Positions 26,027-34,977 of a stretch of 64,000 bases of DNA are shown piece after piece (positions within the stretch are counted from its first letter, which is position 1; the number at the start of each line of letters is the position of its first letter). The stretch is from assembly GCF_004745945.1 (NCBI RefSeq), contig NZ_SRLE01000007.1:124001-188000 (forward strand). The letters run 5' to 3'. The notes under the pieces were generated by a model. That model was not told the DNA's origin, ran no database searches, and saw only the letters and a list, made by a program, of their open reading frames with translations. This DNA is from Mangrovimicrobium sediminis. Its GTDB lineage: Bacteria > Pseudomonadota > Gammaproteobacteria > Pseudomonadales > Halieaceae. The position numbers and the translations under genes were made by a program.

Positions 26027-27427
26027 TCAGCACTCGATGATGCTGACCGGAACCTCCACCACGTTGACCGCCAGGCCGCCGCGCGCGGTCTCCTTGTACT
26101 TCTCCGCCATATCGCGACCGGTATCGCGCATGGTGCGGATCACCTGGTCGAGCGAGACGTGGTGCTCGCCGGTTCCGCGCAGCGCCATGCGCGCGGCGCC
26201 GATCGCCTTGATCGCGGCCATCGCGTTGCGCTCGATGCACGGCACCTGTACCAGGCCGCCGATCGGGTCGCAGGTCAGGCCGAGGTTGTGCTCCATGGCG
26301 ATTTCCGCCGCGTTCTCCACCTGTGCCGGGGTGCCGCCCAGGGCGTCCGCCAACGCGCCGGCGGCCATCGAGCAGGCGGAGCCGACCTCGCCCTGGCAGC
26401 CCACCTCGGCGCCGGAGATCGACGCGTTGGTCTTGTACAGAATGCCGATGGCCGCCGCGGTGAGCAGGAAGCGCGGGACGTCGTCCTCGCCGGCGCCCTC
26501 GCAGCGGGTCAGGTAGTACTTGAGCACCGCCGGGATAATACCGGCGGCGCCGTTGGTGGGGGCGGTGACCACGCGGCCACCCACCGCATTCTCCTCGTTG
26601 ACCGCCAGGGCGTAGAGGGTAACCCAGTCCATGGAGGCCAGGCTCGCGTCACCGAGGGAGCCGGTGGCGCTTTTCAGCTGCCGGTACAACTGCGCCGCGC
26701 GGCGCTTTACCTTGAGGCCGCCGGGCAGGATGCCCTCGGTGTGTGTGCCGCGGGCGATGCAGGCGTCCATGGCCCGCCAGATCGCCAGCAGGCCATCGCG
26801 GATCTCGGCCTCGCTGCGCCAGCAGCGCTCGTTGGCGAGCATCAGCGAGCTCACCGACCTGCCGTGCTCGCGGCACAGCGCCAGCAACTGGTCGGCGCTG
26901 TCGAAGGGGTAGGGGAGGACCGTACTGTCCTCCACCAGGATATCGCCGCGGGCGGCGGACTCGTCGACCACGAAGCCGCCGCCGACAGAGTAGTAGACCC
27001 GCTGTGCCAACACCGTGTCTGCCGCGTCGCGGGCGGTGAAGCGCATGCCGTTGGCGTGGTAGGGCAGGGCCTCGTCGCGGTGCAGCACGAGGTCGTCGGG
27101 GTAGCGGAAGGCGATCTCGCGCCCGCCGGCCAGGGTCAGCCGGCCGCTGTCGCGCAGCGCGGCGATGCGCGCCGGGATGCTCTCCACGTCCACGCTCTCG
27201 GGGGCCTCGCCCTGCAAGCCCAGGATCACCGCCCGCGGCGAGCCGTGGCCGGCGCCGGTCGCGCCCAGGGAGCCGAACAGTTCTACCCTGACGCCCTCGG
27301 TGGTGTCGAGCAGGCCGCGCTCCCCCAGGCCAGCGACAAACTGGCGTGCGGCGTTCATCGGGCCCACGGTATGCGAGCTGGAGGGGCCGATGCCGATCTT
27401 GAACAGGTCGAAGGTGCTGATTGCCAC
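26027..27427 (-). CDS. sdaA: L-serine ammonia-lyase (L-serine dehydratase), single-chain [4Fe-4S] type
   Basis: A 466-residue iron-sulphur enzyme deaminating L-serine to pyruvate and ammonia. The N-terminal beta domain opens with [23 protein letters not shown]; the alpha domain carries the cluster cysteines in [19 protein letters not shown] and [20 protein letters not shown]. Alpha and beta domains are fused as in E. coli SdaA/SdaB. GTG at 27427 follows CGGAGTAG and is the only start fitting the conserved N-terminus. It lies 71 nt downstream of a LysE-family exporter on the same strand. Confidence 0.95.
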   Translation of the reverse strand: MAISTFDLFKIGIGPSSSHTVGPMNAARQFVAGLGERGLLDTTEGVRVELFGSLGATGAGHGSPRAVILGLQGEAPESVDVESIPARIAALRDSGRLTLAGGREIAFRYPDDLVLHRDEALPYHANGMRFTARDAADTVLAQRVYYSVGGGFVVDESAARGDILVEDSTVLPYPFDSADQLLALCREHGRSVSSLMLANERCWRSEAEIRDGLLAIWRAMDACIARGTHTEGILPGGLKVKRRAAQLYRQLKSATGSLGDASLASMDWVTLYALAVNEENAVGGRVVTAPTNGAAGIIPAVLKYYLTRCEGAGEDDVPRFLLTAAAIGILYKTNASISGAEVGCQGEVGSACSMAAGALADALGGTPAQVENAAEIAMEHNLGLTCDPIGGLVQVPCIERNAMAAIKAIGAARMALRGTGEHHVSLDQVIRTMRDTGRDMAEKYKETARGGLAVNVVEVPVSIIEC

Positions 27428-27498
27428 GTGCTACTCCGGGGTTCGAGGGGTTCCGGTCTGGAACACTCAAGTGTAGAACGAGCGCCGCGGCGAGTCCC

Positions 27499-28113
27499 TC
27501 AGCCCAGGGCCAGCCAAAGTCCGATGCCGACCATCAGGGCGCCCGAGACCTGGTTGAGCAGGCGCGCGCGGCCGCGGCGGAACAGCAGGTCGGCGAGTTT
27601 GCGTCCGCCGTGGGCGTAGATCTGCAGGCAGGTCAGCTCGATGACCAGGATGATCGCGATCAGCGCGCCGAGCTGCGCGGGCAGGGGCTGCGCCGGCTCG
27701 ATGAACGGTGGCAGCAATGCGACCAGGAAAATCCACGCCTTGGGGTTGGCAGTCGCGGTGACGAAGCCCTGCAGGGCAAGCGCCCCGCGCGAGCGCAGGC
27801 CGGCCGTGTCACCCGCGCCCGGCGCCCGGGGTTCAGCGTGCCAGCTCTGCCAGCCCATGTAGAACAGGTAGGCCGCGCCCAGCCAGCGGAACACCTGGAA
27901 GAACAGCGGCGACTGCAACAGGATGGTTGCGGCGCCGAGCACCGCGGCGACCGCCACCAAAGCCAGCCCGGCCAGTTCGCCGAGCATCATCCAGCCGGCG
28001 CGGCGCGGGCCGACGCTGATACCAAGGCTCATCGCGAGGGTCATACACAGGCCCGGCGACAGGGAGATGACGAAAAACGTCGGTACGAAGGTGAGCAGCT
28101 TGGCGAGGGTCAC
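27499..28113 (-). CDS. LysE-family amino-acid exporter
   Basis: A 204-residue inner-membrane protein with six hydrophobic helices. LTFVPTFFVISLSPGLCMTLAMSLGISVG at the N-terminus is the LysE/RhtB hallmark (SPGP-like turn), and TATANPKAWIFLVALLPPFI mid-protein is the second family motif. LysE proteins export amino acids or related metabolites by proton exchange. It lies upstream of the serine dehydratase and may deal with excess amino acids, but the substrate cannot be told. Confidence 0.9.
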   Translation of the reverse strand: MTLAKLLTFVPTFFVISLSPGLCMTLAMSLGISVGPRRAGWMMLGELAGLALVAVAAVLGAATILLQSPLFFQVFRWLGAAYLFYMGWQSWHAEPRAPGAGDTAGLRSRGALALQGFVTATANPKAWIFLVALLPPFIEPAQPLPAQLGALIAIILVIELTCLQIYAHGGRKLADLLFRRGRARLLNQVSGALMVGIGLWLALG

Positions 28114-28147
28114 ACTGCGCAGTCCGGGTAAGCGGCCGTGCGCCGTA

Positions 28148-29086
28148 TCAGCGCGCGGCGATCCAGCCGGTCACCACGCCCTTGATGGCGGCGACAAAGG
28201 CAAACGGCTGGTCGATCTGCGGGTAGTGGCTGGTCCCCGGGATGATAAATACCGGCACTGTCGGGCCGTTGAGCACCGCCATGCGCTCGGCGACATCCGC
28301 CTCCGCCAGGTGGGTGTGCTCCGCATACAGTGAGGCGCCGCGGCAGGGCAGGTCTTTCAACGCATCGCGCAACTCCAGGGCCAGGTCGATGGTCGCCACC
28401 TGGGCGGGATCGTACTTCGAAACCCAGCCGCCGTCGGTCTCGCGGTAGGAATGCGCGGCGATGTAGTCGACGATGTAGTCGTTGCCCACCGGTTGCAGCG
28501 GCGGCGGGGCGAGCCGGAAACGCGCCAGGGCTTCTTCCCGGGAAGGGTAGACACGCGCGGGTCGCGGCGCCGGCGGCCCGGCCTTTAGCACCTTTACCGC
28601 CTGGTCTTTGTCCAGCTCGGTATAGCGCAGGCCATCGATGGCAATGGCGCCGAGCAGGCGCTCGCCGTGGGCCTGTGCCGCGCGCACCACCCACTGGGCG
28701 CCGGCGCTGTGACCGACCAGGCTGGGCGGGACAGCGGCCTCGAACAGCCCGGCGTGTTCCAGTGCCGTGAAGATCTCCGCGTTGATAGCGTCCTGGCTGT
28801 AGGCCTCGCGGCGGCCCGAGTCGCCGCAGCCGGCGGGGTCGATCGCCAGTACGTGGAACTGGTCGGCGAACATCGGCGCCACGTGGGCAAACCAGCGCGC
28901 GTGCCCGCCACTGGGCGGGATGAAAGCCAGCCCCGGCCGCGAACGGTCGCCCCAGCGCAGGTAGTGGATGTCGCAACCGCGCACATTGACCCGGCAGCTT
29001 TCACCCGGTGTGGCGAGAGCGCGTTGGAACCAGGCGGGTGGCGTACCCTCGACGGAGGATGCAGTCGTCTGACCGGGTGTCGTCAT
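28148..29086 (-). CDS. Alpha/beta hydrolase
   Basis: A 312-residue alpha/beta-hydrolase fold enzyme. The nucleophile elbow is VGHSAGA, the oxyanion strand GLAFIPPSGGHARWFAHVAP, and GTSHYPQIDQP supplies the catalytic His. Asp of DPAGCGDSG belongs to the conserved loop after strand beta-4. The start is set at ATG 29086; the open frame continues far upstream only because it is antisense to the peptidase gene. It has no clear ribosome site. Its substrate is unknown (ester, lactone or epoxide). Confidence 0.85.
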   Translation of the reverse strand: MTTPGQTTASSVEGTPPAWFQRALATPGESCRVNVRGCDIHYLRWGDRSRPGLAFIPPSGGHARWFAHVAPMFADQFHVLAIDPAGCGDSGRREAYSQDAINAEIFTALEHAGLFEAAVPPSLVGHSAGAQWVVRAAQAHGERLLGAIAIDGLRYTELDKDQAVKVLKAGPPAPRPARVYPSREEALARFRLAPPPLQPVGNDYIVDYIAAHSYRETDGGWVSKYDPAQVATIDLALELRDALKDLPCRGASLYAEHTHLAEADVAERMAVLNGPTVPVFIIPGTSHYPQIDQPFAFVAAIKGVVTGWIAAR

Positions 29087-29302
29087 GGCTGCACCGCACT
29101 GCGTTGATCGCCGACCGGTGCCGCCGTCGCGCGTGGGAAGAAGCGCTCGCGCATTGTGCTGGTTCCTTATTTTGTGTGGTCCCGCGTGCCGGGCGGGGAT
29201 TGCCCGCAGGCGACGCCGCTGGCGTGGTATGCTGGCGCTGGCGCCGCCCGGTGCGCACCACCGCAGCGCGCCAGTCCCCTGCAAACGACCCCGGAGAATA
29301 CC

Positions 29303-30814
29303 ATGAATCGACGCGATTTCCTGAGCGCGGCCATGCTCGCTGGCGGCGCCATGGTGCTGCCTCGCGCAGTGGCCAGCGGCGACGCCGACCCGGCGATGGC
29401 CGCGATTTTGCGCGCCGCGCAACAGCAGCGCGAGGCCGCCATACAACGCATCCGGGACTGGATCGCGCTGCCCTCGATCGCAGCGGAGAACCTGAACATG
29501 CCCGAGGGCGCCCAGTACATGGCGGAGCTGGCGCGCGCAGCAGGCTTCGACAGTGCCAGCATTGTTCCCACCGACGGCCACGCCGGCGTGTTCGCGACCA
29601 TGGACAACGGCGCCGAGCGCACCCTGGGCATCTACTTCATGTACGACGTGAAGCAGTACGACCCTGCCGAGTGGAGCTCGCCGCCGCTGGAGGGGCGCAT
29701 GGTCGACAAACCCGGCTACGGCCGCGCCATCGTCGGGCGCGGCGCAGTCAACCAGAAGGGGCCGGAGGCGACTTTCCTCGCCGCGCTGCACGCCATGCGC
29801 GCCGCCGGCGTCAAACCGCCGGTGAACATCGTGCTGGTGGCCGAGGGCGAGGAGGAGATCGGCTCGCCGCATTTCAGCCAGGTGGTGCAGCGCCCGGAAG
29901 TCTTCGCGGCACTGAAAAAAGCCGAGGGCATTTTCATTCCCGCGAGCTGGCAGAACATCAACGGCGGGGTGAACGTCAACCTCGGTTCCAAGGGTGTCGT
30001 CGAACTGGAACTGGTGGCCAGCGGCGAGCGCTGGGGCCGCGGGCCGAAGGGCGACATTCACTCCAGCTACAAGGCGATGGTGGACTCTCCCTCCTGGCGC
30101 CTGGTGCAGGCGCTGCACACGCTGGTGAGCGAGGACGGCAACACCCCGGCCATCGACGGCTGGTTCGAGAACGTGCGCCCGCTCTCCGCGCGCGAGAAAG
30201 CACTGATTGCAGAAGCCGCCCGCGCCGGTAACGAGGCGGCCCAGCGCGAGCAGCTCGGCGTGGCGCGCTGGATCGACGACCTGCCCTATCGCGAGGCGCT
30301 GGAGCGCCTGGCCTCGCAGCCCACGGTGAATATCGAGGGCCTGGTGGCGGGCTATACCGGCCCCGGCGGCAAGACCGTATTGCCGGGCCGAGCCGTGGCC
30401 AAGCTGGACCTGCGCCTGGTGCCCGACCAGACCCGCGCGGAAGCCGAGGCCAAGCTGCGCGCGCATCTCGACAAGCGCGGCTTCACCGATATCGAGACCA
30501 ATGTCAGCGGCGGCTACGACCCCACCGAGACCGCCGAGGACAGCCGCCTGATCCGCGCGCAACTGGCCGCCTACCAGGCCGCCGGCGCCACCGCGAAGCT
30601 GAACCCGAGGCTGGCCGGTTCCTGGCCAGGCGCCGTGTTTACCGCGCCGCCGCTGTCGCTGCCGGCGGGCCATTTCGGCCTGGGCCACGGCAGCGGCGCG
30701 CACGCCCCCGACGAGTACTACGTGGTGGACTCCACCAACCCGAAGGTGGCGGGTATCACCGAGGCGACCATGGGTTACGTGGACATTCTCTACCAGCTCG
30801 CGCGCATCAGCTGA
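29303..30814 (+). CDS. Tat-exported M20-family metallopeptidase with altered metal ligands
   Basis: A 503-residue protein. A twin-arginine signal (NRRDFLSAAMLAGGAM) directs export. The body is an M20/carnosinase-type di-zinc peptidase with EGEEEIGSPHF (about 181-191) and the C-terminal GHGSGAHAPDEYY. Two usual metal positions differ: the HxD motif reads MYD (113-115) and the bridging-Asp motif reads GAVNQKGP with Asn150. This combination may define a subfamily. ATG 29303 follows CCGGAG; a longer frame from 29156 lacks support. A terminator hairpin follows the stop. Confidence 0.85.
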   Translation: MNRRDFLSAAMLAGGAMVLPRAVASGDADPAMAAILRAAQQQREAAIQRIRDWIALPSIAAENLNMPEGAQYMAELARAAGFDSASIVPTDGHAGVFATMDNGAERTLGIYFMYDVKQYDPAEWSSPPLEGRMVDKPGYGRAIVGRGAVNQKGPEATFLAALHAMRAAGVKPPVNIVLVAEGEEEIGSPHFSQVVQRPEVFAALKKAEGIFIPASWQNINGGVNVNLGSKGVVELELVASGERWGRGPKGDIHSSYKAMVDSPSWRLVQALHTLVSEDGNTPAIDGWFENVRPLSAREKALIAEAARAGNEAAQREQLGVARWIDDLPYREALERLASQPTVNIEGLVAGYTGPGGKTVLPGRAVAKLDLRLVPDQTRAEAEAKLRAHLDKRGFTDIETNVSGGYDPTETAEDSRLIRAQLAAYQAAGATAKLNPRLAGSWPGAVFTAPPLSLPAGHFGLGHGSGAHAPDEYYVVDSTNPKVAGITEATMGYVDILYQLARIS

Positions 30815-30857
30815 GCGTTGCCGTCCGCGGCCACGGTTGCGGTCGCGGGCGGCAATG

Positions 30858-30880
30858 GCCGGGGTGGGCCCCGGCGTTTT
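30858..30880 (+). terminator. Intrinsic terminator after the peptidase gene
   Basis: GCCGGGG (30858-30864), loop TGGG and CCCCGGC (30869-30875) form a 7-bp stem followed by GTTTTCATATTT. Confidence 0.7.
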
Positions 30881-30948
30881 CATATTTCTGCAACACTCGG
30901 CGAATAAGTTCGGGCATTCCATACCGATACCGATATACAGGGTGCCCG

Positions 30949-33267
30949 ATGAAACGACCTGCCCGGCGTGTACTTGCCTCCGCATTGTTTGCCTCTCCTT
31001 TGTTAGCCGTCCTGCCACTGTCCGCCCACGCCGCGGTGGATCTGCAAATCAGTGAAATCTGGATGGGCAACGAGCCCGGCGACAATCTCTCCGAGGACTG
31101 GTTCGAGATCGTCAACCTCGGCGATACCGCCTGGGTGGCGGGCGTCGATGCGCCGCTGTTCTACGACGACGATTCCCAGGATGCCGGCGCCGCGGACCGG
31201 ATCACCGGCCTGGTGGATATCCAGCCGGGCGAAGCGGTAATCGTGCTGGTGACCGATGACCCCAGCGCGGTCGACGCGTTCGGCGACCTGTGGTCCCCCG
31301 TCTATAACCTGGACGGCGTGGAGATCGGCCTGACCGACGGCTCCGGCCTGGGCCAGGGCGGTGACGGCGTCACCCTGTTCCTCGGCGGCCCCGACGCCGT
31401 CAGCATCGTCGACTTCGAGGAATACCCCGAGGCCGACGCCTTCGGCGGACAGTCCTGGAACGTGTTCAAGGCCGGTTTCAGCGAGCCGGGCGACCTGCCC
31501 GACGAGGCGGTGGCCACCGCGGCGGTGAACGACGCCGCGCAACCGGCGGTGGGCTCCCCCGGCAACGGCGGCCCGGCGGAAATCGTCGGCAACCTGCCGG
31601 AGATTACCCTGCTCGGCGACAACCCGCTGGTTGTTTCCCTGGGCACGCCCTTCGCAGACCCGGGCGCCAGCGCCTTCGACGCCGAGGACGGCGATCTCAG
31701 CGGCGCTATCGTGGTCGCCGGCGATGTGGTGGACACCGCCACCCTCGGCGAATACAGCGTGACCTACGACGTCACCGATACCGACAGCAATGCCGCCGCC
31801 ACCGTGACCCGCACCGTCGTGGTCACCTACGCCGAGCTGATTCCGGCGGTGGCGCCGCCGGCGACCACCGGATTGTTCCGCCACGTGGCGACCCTCGGCG
31901 GCCTGCCCGGAGCCGAGATTCCCGCCTACGACAGCATCTCCCAGCAGGTTTACGTGACCAGCGGCGACGGCCTGCAGGTGGTCGACTTCAGCGATCCGCT
32001 CAATCCCGTACCCGGCATGCTGATCGACCCGGCCTCCGCGCCTTTCAACCTGTCCAGCGCCGCGGTAACCAGCGTCGACTCCTGTGGCGGCCTGGTCGCC
32101 TTCAGCGTGCCCGCCGACCCGCAGACTGACCCGGGTAGCGTGATCCTGGTGGACAGCGCGGGCACCCTGGTCGACCTGTTCACGGTGGGTGCACTGCCGG
32201 ACATGCTCACCTTCACCGCCGACTGCGGGACAATCCTCACCGCCAACGAGGGCGAGCCGGACGACGGTATCGACCCCGAGGGCAGCATCAGTATCATCGA
32301 TGTCGCCAGCGGTGTGGTGGAAACCGCGGGCTTCGGCGCCTTCAACGGCCAGGAGGCGCTGCTGCGCGCCGCCGGCGTGCGCCTGTTCCCGGAAGTCCTG
32401 GTCGCCAACGACCTCGAACCGGAATACATCGCGCTCTCCAAAAACCGTCGCTATGCCTATGTCACGCTGCAGGAAGCCAACTCGCTGGCGGTGGTCGATA
32501 TCCGCAGCGCCACGGTGACGGAGATTCTGCCGCTGGGCCTCAAGGACCACAGCCTGCCCGGCAACGCACTGGACGCCAGCGACCGCGACAGCGTGATCAA
32601 CATCCGCAACTGGCCGCTCTACGGCATGTACATGCCGGACGCCATCGCCGGCTACCGCGTCGGCGGCAAGCAGTACTTCATTACCGCCAACGAGGGCGAT
32701 GCGCGCAATGCCGACGAGCGCGTCAGCAGCCTGCCGCTGGACCCGGTCGCATTCCCGGACGCGGCTGCCCTGCAGGGCGATTTCGACATGGGTCGCATCC
32801 AGGTCTCCGCCATCGACGGCGACCCGGACATGGACGGCGACTACGACGCCCTGCAGTCCTATGGCGCGCGCTCGTTCTCGATCTGGGACGAGGAGGGCAC
32901 CCTGGTCTACGACAGCGGCAGCGACATCGAGGCGATCGTGGCGACCTACAGCGACGCCTACGACGATGGCCGCAGCGACAACAAGGGACCGGAGCCCGAG
33001 GGTGTGGAGATCGGCCGTGTCGGCAAGCGCAGCTTCGCCTTCATCGGCCTGGAGCGCACCGACCAGGTGCTGGTCTTTGATGTCAGCGAACCCAGCGCGC
33101 CGGTGTTCATGCAACTGCTGGAAAACGCGGGTGACGAGGCGCCGGAAGGCTTGCACTTCATCGCCCGCCGCGACAGCCCCAACCGCTGCCCGACCCTGCT
33201 GGTGACCAACGAGGACAGCAACACGCTGACCGTCTACCAGTACGGCGCCTGCCGCTTATTCAACTGA
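30949..33267 (+). CDS. Secreted choice-of-anchor-I protein with lamin-tail and Ig-like domains
   Basis: A 772-residue exported protein with Sec signal peptide (cleaved near SAHA-AVD, residue 28). Residues about 29-200 resemble a lamin-tail domain (LQISEIWMGN, DWFEIVNLGD). Residues about 215-296 form an Ig-like DUF5011/HYR module (FADPGASAFDAEDGDLSG). The rest is the choice-of-anchor-I beta-propeller type region with LYVT-like and ITANEGDARN motifs, rich in Asp, suggesting calcium binding. Related proteins are linked to extracellular phosphatases or surface attachment. No C-terminal anchor is visible. ATG 30949. Confidence 0.85.
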   Translation: MKRPARRVLASALFASPLLAVLPLSAHAAVDLQISEIWMGNEPGDNLSEDWFEIVNLGDTAWVAGVDAPLFYDDDSQDAGAADRITGLVDIQPGEAVIVLVTDDPSAVDAFGDLWSPVYNLDGVEIGLTDGSGLGQGGDGVTLFLGGPDAVSIVDFEEYPEADAFGGQSWNVFKAGFSEPGDLPDEAVATAAVNDAAQPAVGSPGNGGPAEIVGNLPEITLLGDNPLVVSLGTPFADPGASAFDAEDGDLSGAIVVAGDVVDTATLGEYSVTYDVTDTDSNAAATVTRTVVVTYAELIPAVAPPATTGLFRHVATLGGLPGAEIPAYDSISQQVYVTSGDGLQVVDFSDPLNPVPGMLIDPASAPFNLSSAAVTSVDSCGGLVAFSVPADPQTDPGSVILVDSAGTLVDLFTVGALPDMLTFTADCGTILTANEGEPDDGIDPEGSISIIDVASGVVETAGFGAFNGQEALLRAAGVRLFPEVLVANDLEPEYIALSKNRRYAYVTLQEANSLAVVDIRSATVTEILPLGLKDHSLPGNALDASDRDSVINIRNWPLYGMYMPDAIAGYRVGGKQYFITANEGDARNADERVSSLPLDPVAFPDAAALQGDFDMGRIQVSAIDGDPDMDGDYDALQSYGARSFSIWDEEGTLVYDSGSDIEAIVATYSDAYDDGRSDNKGPEPEGVEIGRVGKRSFAFIGLERTDQVLVFDVSEPSAPVFMQLLENAGDEAPEGLHFIARRDSPNRCPTLLVTNEDSNTLTVYQYGACRLFN

Positions 33268-33271
33268 AGTC

Positions 33272-33301
33272 GCGGGCAGTTGCTTGCTCGCAACTGCCCG
33301 C
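33272..33301. terminator. Strong 12-bp hairpin after the secreted protein
   Basis: GCGGGCAGTTGC and GCAACTGCCCGC pair perfectly with a 6-nt loop, 4 nt after the stop codon. There is no T-tract, so it may work as a transcript-stabilising hairpin. Confidence 0.6.
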
Positions 33302-33345
33302 ATCGCCGCCTGGTTTCGGGCGTCCACTTGCGACGCCCCTGATCC

Positions 33346-33369
33346 ACAGCCGCTCTCAGCGGCTGTTTT
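33346..33369 (+). terminator. Intrinsic terminator
   Basis: ACAGCCGC (33346-33353), loop TCTCA and GCGGCTGT (33359-33366) are followed by TTTCGTTCT on the plus strand. With the preceding hairpin it forms a double stop after the secreted-protein gene. Confidence 0.7.
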
Positions 33370-33393
33370 CGTTCTGGGCTTGCCGGGTCGCGC

Positions 33394-33783
33394 TCAGGCC
33401 CACAGGTCCGCGATACATTTGCCGTCCCTCGGCAGGTCGGTGAAGGTATCCAGGCCGTCGAAGTGATCGATGGGGATTGCCGCCACTGCCTGCGGCTCGG
33501 CGAGCCGCAGGTTCACCGCAATGCGTCGCCGCCCCTGCTCGTCGTCCCTGCGCCCACGCCAGTACACGGTGCAGCCGCAGTGTGCACAGAAGTGGAATTC
33601 GATATCTTCCCCGCGCACGTAGTGGGCGGTGGCTCCTTGCACGGTGACGCCCTGGTTTTCGTAGTCGTAGGCCCACAGGGCGCCGTAGCGGCGGCAGATG
33701 GTGCAGTTGCAGGCGGTGGCGCCCTCGACCTCGGGTTTGTAGGTCCAGCGCACGGCGCCGCAGTGACAGGCTCCCTCGATCAT
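33394..33783 (-). CDS. GFA/CENP-V family zinc protein
   Basis: A 129-residue protein of the glutathione-dependent formaldehyde-activating (GFA/CENP-V) fold. The zinc-binding cysteines are in GACHCGAVRW, CNCTICRRYG and FCAHCGCTVYW. Despite the family name most members are of unknown function and many are not formaldehyde-linked. No glutathione or formaldehyde genes are nearby. ATG 33783. Confidence 0.9.
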   Translation of the reverse strand: MIEGACHCGAVRWTYKPEVEGATACNCTICRRYGALWAYDYENQGVTVQGATAHYVRGEDIEFHFCAHCGCTVYWRGRRDDEQGRRRIAVNLRLAEPQAVAAIPIDHFDGLDTFTDLPRDGKCIADLWA

Positions 33784-33976
33784 GTTGTTTTCTCCCGGTT
33801 CGGTAACGCGGCGAGCTGGGGCAGGGTGCTGTGCTCCAACCCGGCGGCCGCGGTTGGCCGGGCGGAGTTGCCTGAATACCAGTAAGGCGACTGAGAGCTA
33901 TCTCGATAATAGTGCGGTGGCTAAGAGTTACCTGAATAAGAGCTACCTGAATAAGAGTGACGTGACCAACAGGTAA
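33782..33976 (+). CDS. Possible 64-residue pentapeptide-repeat-like protein or remnant
   Basis: A plus-strand frame whose second half is a 15-bp tandem repeat in phase with the codons. Seven units encode xSxLx-type pentapeptides (RSCLN, TSKAT, ESYLD, NSAVA, KSYLN, KSYLN, KSDVT): Ser is invariant, varying only AGT/AGC, and the fourth residue is always Leu, Ala or Val. This fits the pentapeptide-repeat pattern (small residue, variable, hydrophobic, variable, variable). The ATG overlaps the start of the antisense GFA gene and has no good ribosome site, so it may be a remnant of a longer gene or chance repeat expansion. Left half shows no homology. Confidence 0.25.
   Translation: MLFSPGSVTRRAGAGCCAPTRRPRLAGRSCLNTSKATESYLDNSAVAKSYLNKSYLNKSDVTNR
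33863..33967. repeat. Seven-unit degenerate 15-bp tandem repeat
   Basis: Seven consecutive 15-nt units from CGGAGTTGCCTGAAT (33863) to AAGAGTGACGTGACC (ends 33967). Units 5 and 6 are nearly identical (AAGAGTTACCTGAAT, AAGAGCTACCTGAAT); the others diverge but keep the AGT/AGC at positions 4-6. The tract lies between the GFA and crotonase genes. Confidence 0.8.
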
Positions 33977-33978
33977 TC

Positions 33979-34749
33979 TCAGCGCCCCTGGAAATTGCCG
34001 GGACGGCGTTCACCCACCGCCCGTACGCCTTCGGCGAAATCCTCGGTGTCCTGCAGTTTGATCTGCTCCGCGTGTTCGCGCTGCAGCGCCGCGGTGACCT
34101 CGGCCACCAGCTCCCGGCGCAGGGTCGCGCGCGTCGCCAGCAGGCCCAGCGGTGCGTTTTCCGCGATATCCGCGGCGAAGGCCTGGGCGGCCTCGAGCAG
34201 GGAATCCGGCGCCGCGATGGCATCGACCAGGCCCCAGGCCGCCACTTCCTCCGCCTTGTAGCGCAGCCCGGTCAGGCACATCAGTGACGCGCGCTGTGCG
34301 CCGAGCAGGCGCGGCAGGGTGTGGGTGAGGCCGAAGCCTGGGTGGAAGCCGAGCTTGACGAAATTCGCGGCGAAGCGCGCCGCGGGGCTGGCGACGCGAA
34401 AATCCGCGGCCACCGCGAGGCCGAGGCCGGCGCCGATAGCGGGCCCCTGTACCGCGGCGACGATTGGCTTGCGCGCGGCGAAAATGCGGATGGCCTGGTC
34501 GTAGAACTCGCGCAGGGGGTCGTCGCCCGCGGCGCCGAAGCCGTTCTCCGAGACCAGGTCGGCCCCGGCGCAGAAGGACTTGCCCCCGGCGCACAGGACG
34601 ATGGCGCGGATGTTGGGTTCCTCGTCCAGGGCGTGCAGCGCATCGGCAATCACGCGCAGTAACTCGACGGTAGCGAAATTGTAGGGCGGGTTGTGGAACT
34701 GCAGCGTGGCGACGTGGGCGTTGTGCTGGATATCGAGGCTGACGGGCAT
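33979..34749 (-). CDS. Crotonase (enoyl-CoA hydratase/isomerase) family protein lacking both hydratase glutamates
   Basis: A 256-residue crotonase-fold protein. SFCAGADLVSE and the oxyanion-hole segment AVQGPAIGAGLGLAVAADF are intact. At the two positions of the hydratase catalytic Glu pair the sequence reads ARFAANFVKLGF (Phe for Glu144) and RASLMCLTG (Leu for Glu164), so classical hydration is unlikely; an isomerase, thioesterase or other acyl-CoA reaction is possible. ATG 34749 is set by homology; the frame stays open far upstream only antisense to recQ. No pathway partner is adjacent. Confidence 0.85.
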   Translation of the reverse strand: MPVSLDIQHNAHVATLQFHNPPYNFATVELLRVIADALHALDEEPNIRAIVLCAGGKSFCAGADLVSENGFGAAGDDPLREFYDQAIRIFAARKPIVAAVQGPAIGAGLGLAVAADFRVASPAARFAANFVKLGFHPGFGLTHTLPRLLGAQRASLMCLTGLRYKAEEVAAWGLVDAIAAPDSLLEAAQAFAADIAENAPLGLLATRATLRRELVAEVTAALQREHAEQIKLQDTEDFAEGVRAVGERRPGNFQGR

Positions 34750-34977
34750 GGTGTCGGGTCCGGCTGTGGCTGATCGGCGGCTTGGCGACAGGTGCCGCCT
34801 GCGCCATTGTACCTGCGCCGGTGCCCCGGCGGGCAAGCGTTGCGCCGCCACGCCCCCGTCCCGGTTGCGGGGGCGGTCCGGTGCGCAGCGCGCGCTTTCG
34901 CCGACACACTTCGCAGGTCGCAATGGGCTGCGCGTCGCGCGCCGCGCCCGCCGCCGCATGCGGTATACTCTCGCCCC

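Noticed and set aside
28148-31018. A 956-codon open frame on the minus strand
   Set aside because: Only its last 312 codons encode a protein of a known fold (alpha/beta hydrolase). The rest is antisense to the M20 peptidase, a common effect of high GC content.
31003-33156. A 717-codon minus-strand frame opposite the secreted protein
   Set aside because: Its translation is rich in His, Ala and Gly with no motif; it mirrors the plus-strand gene, which has a signal peptide and domains.
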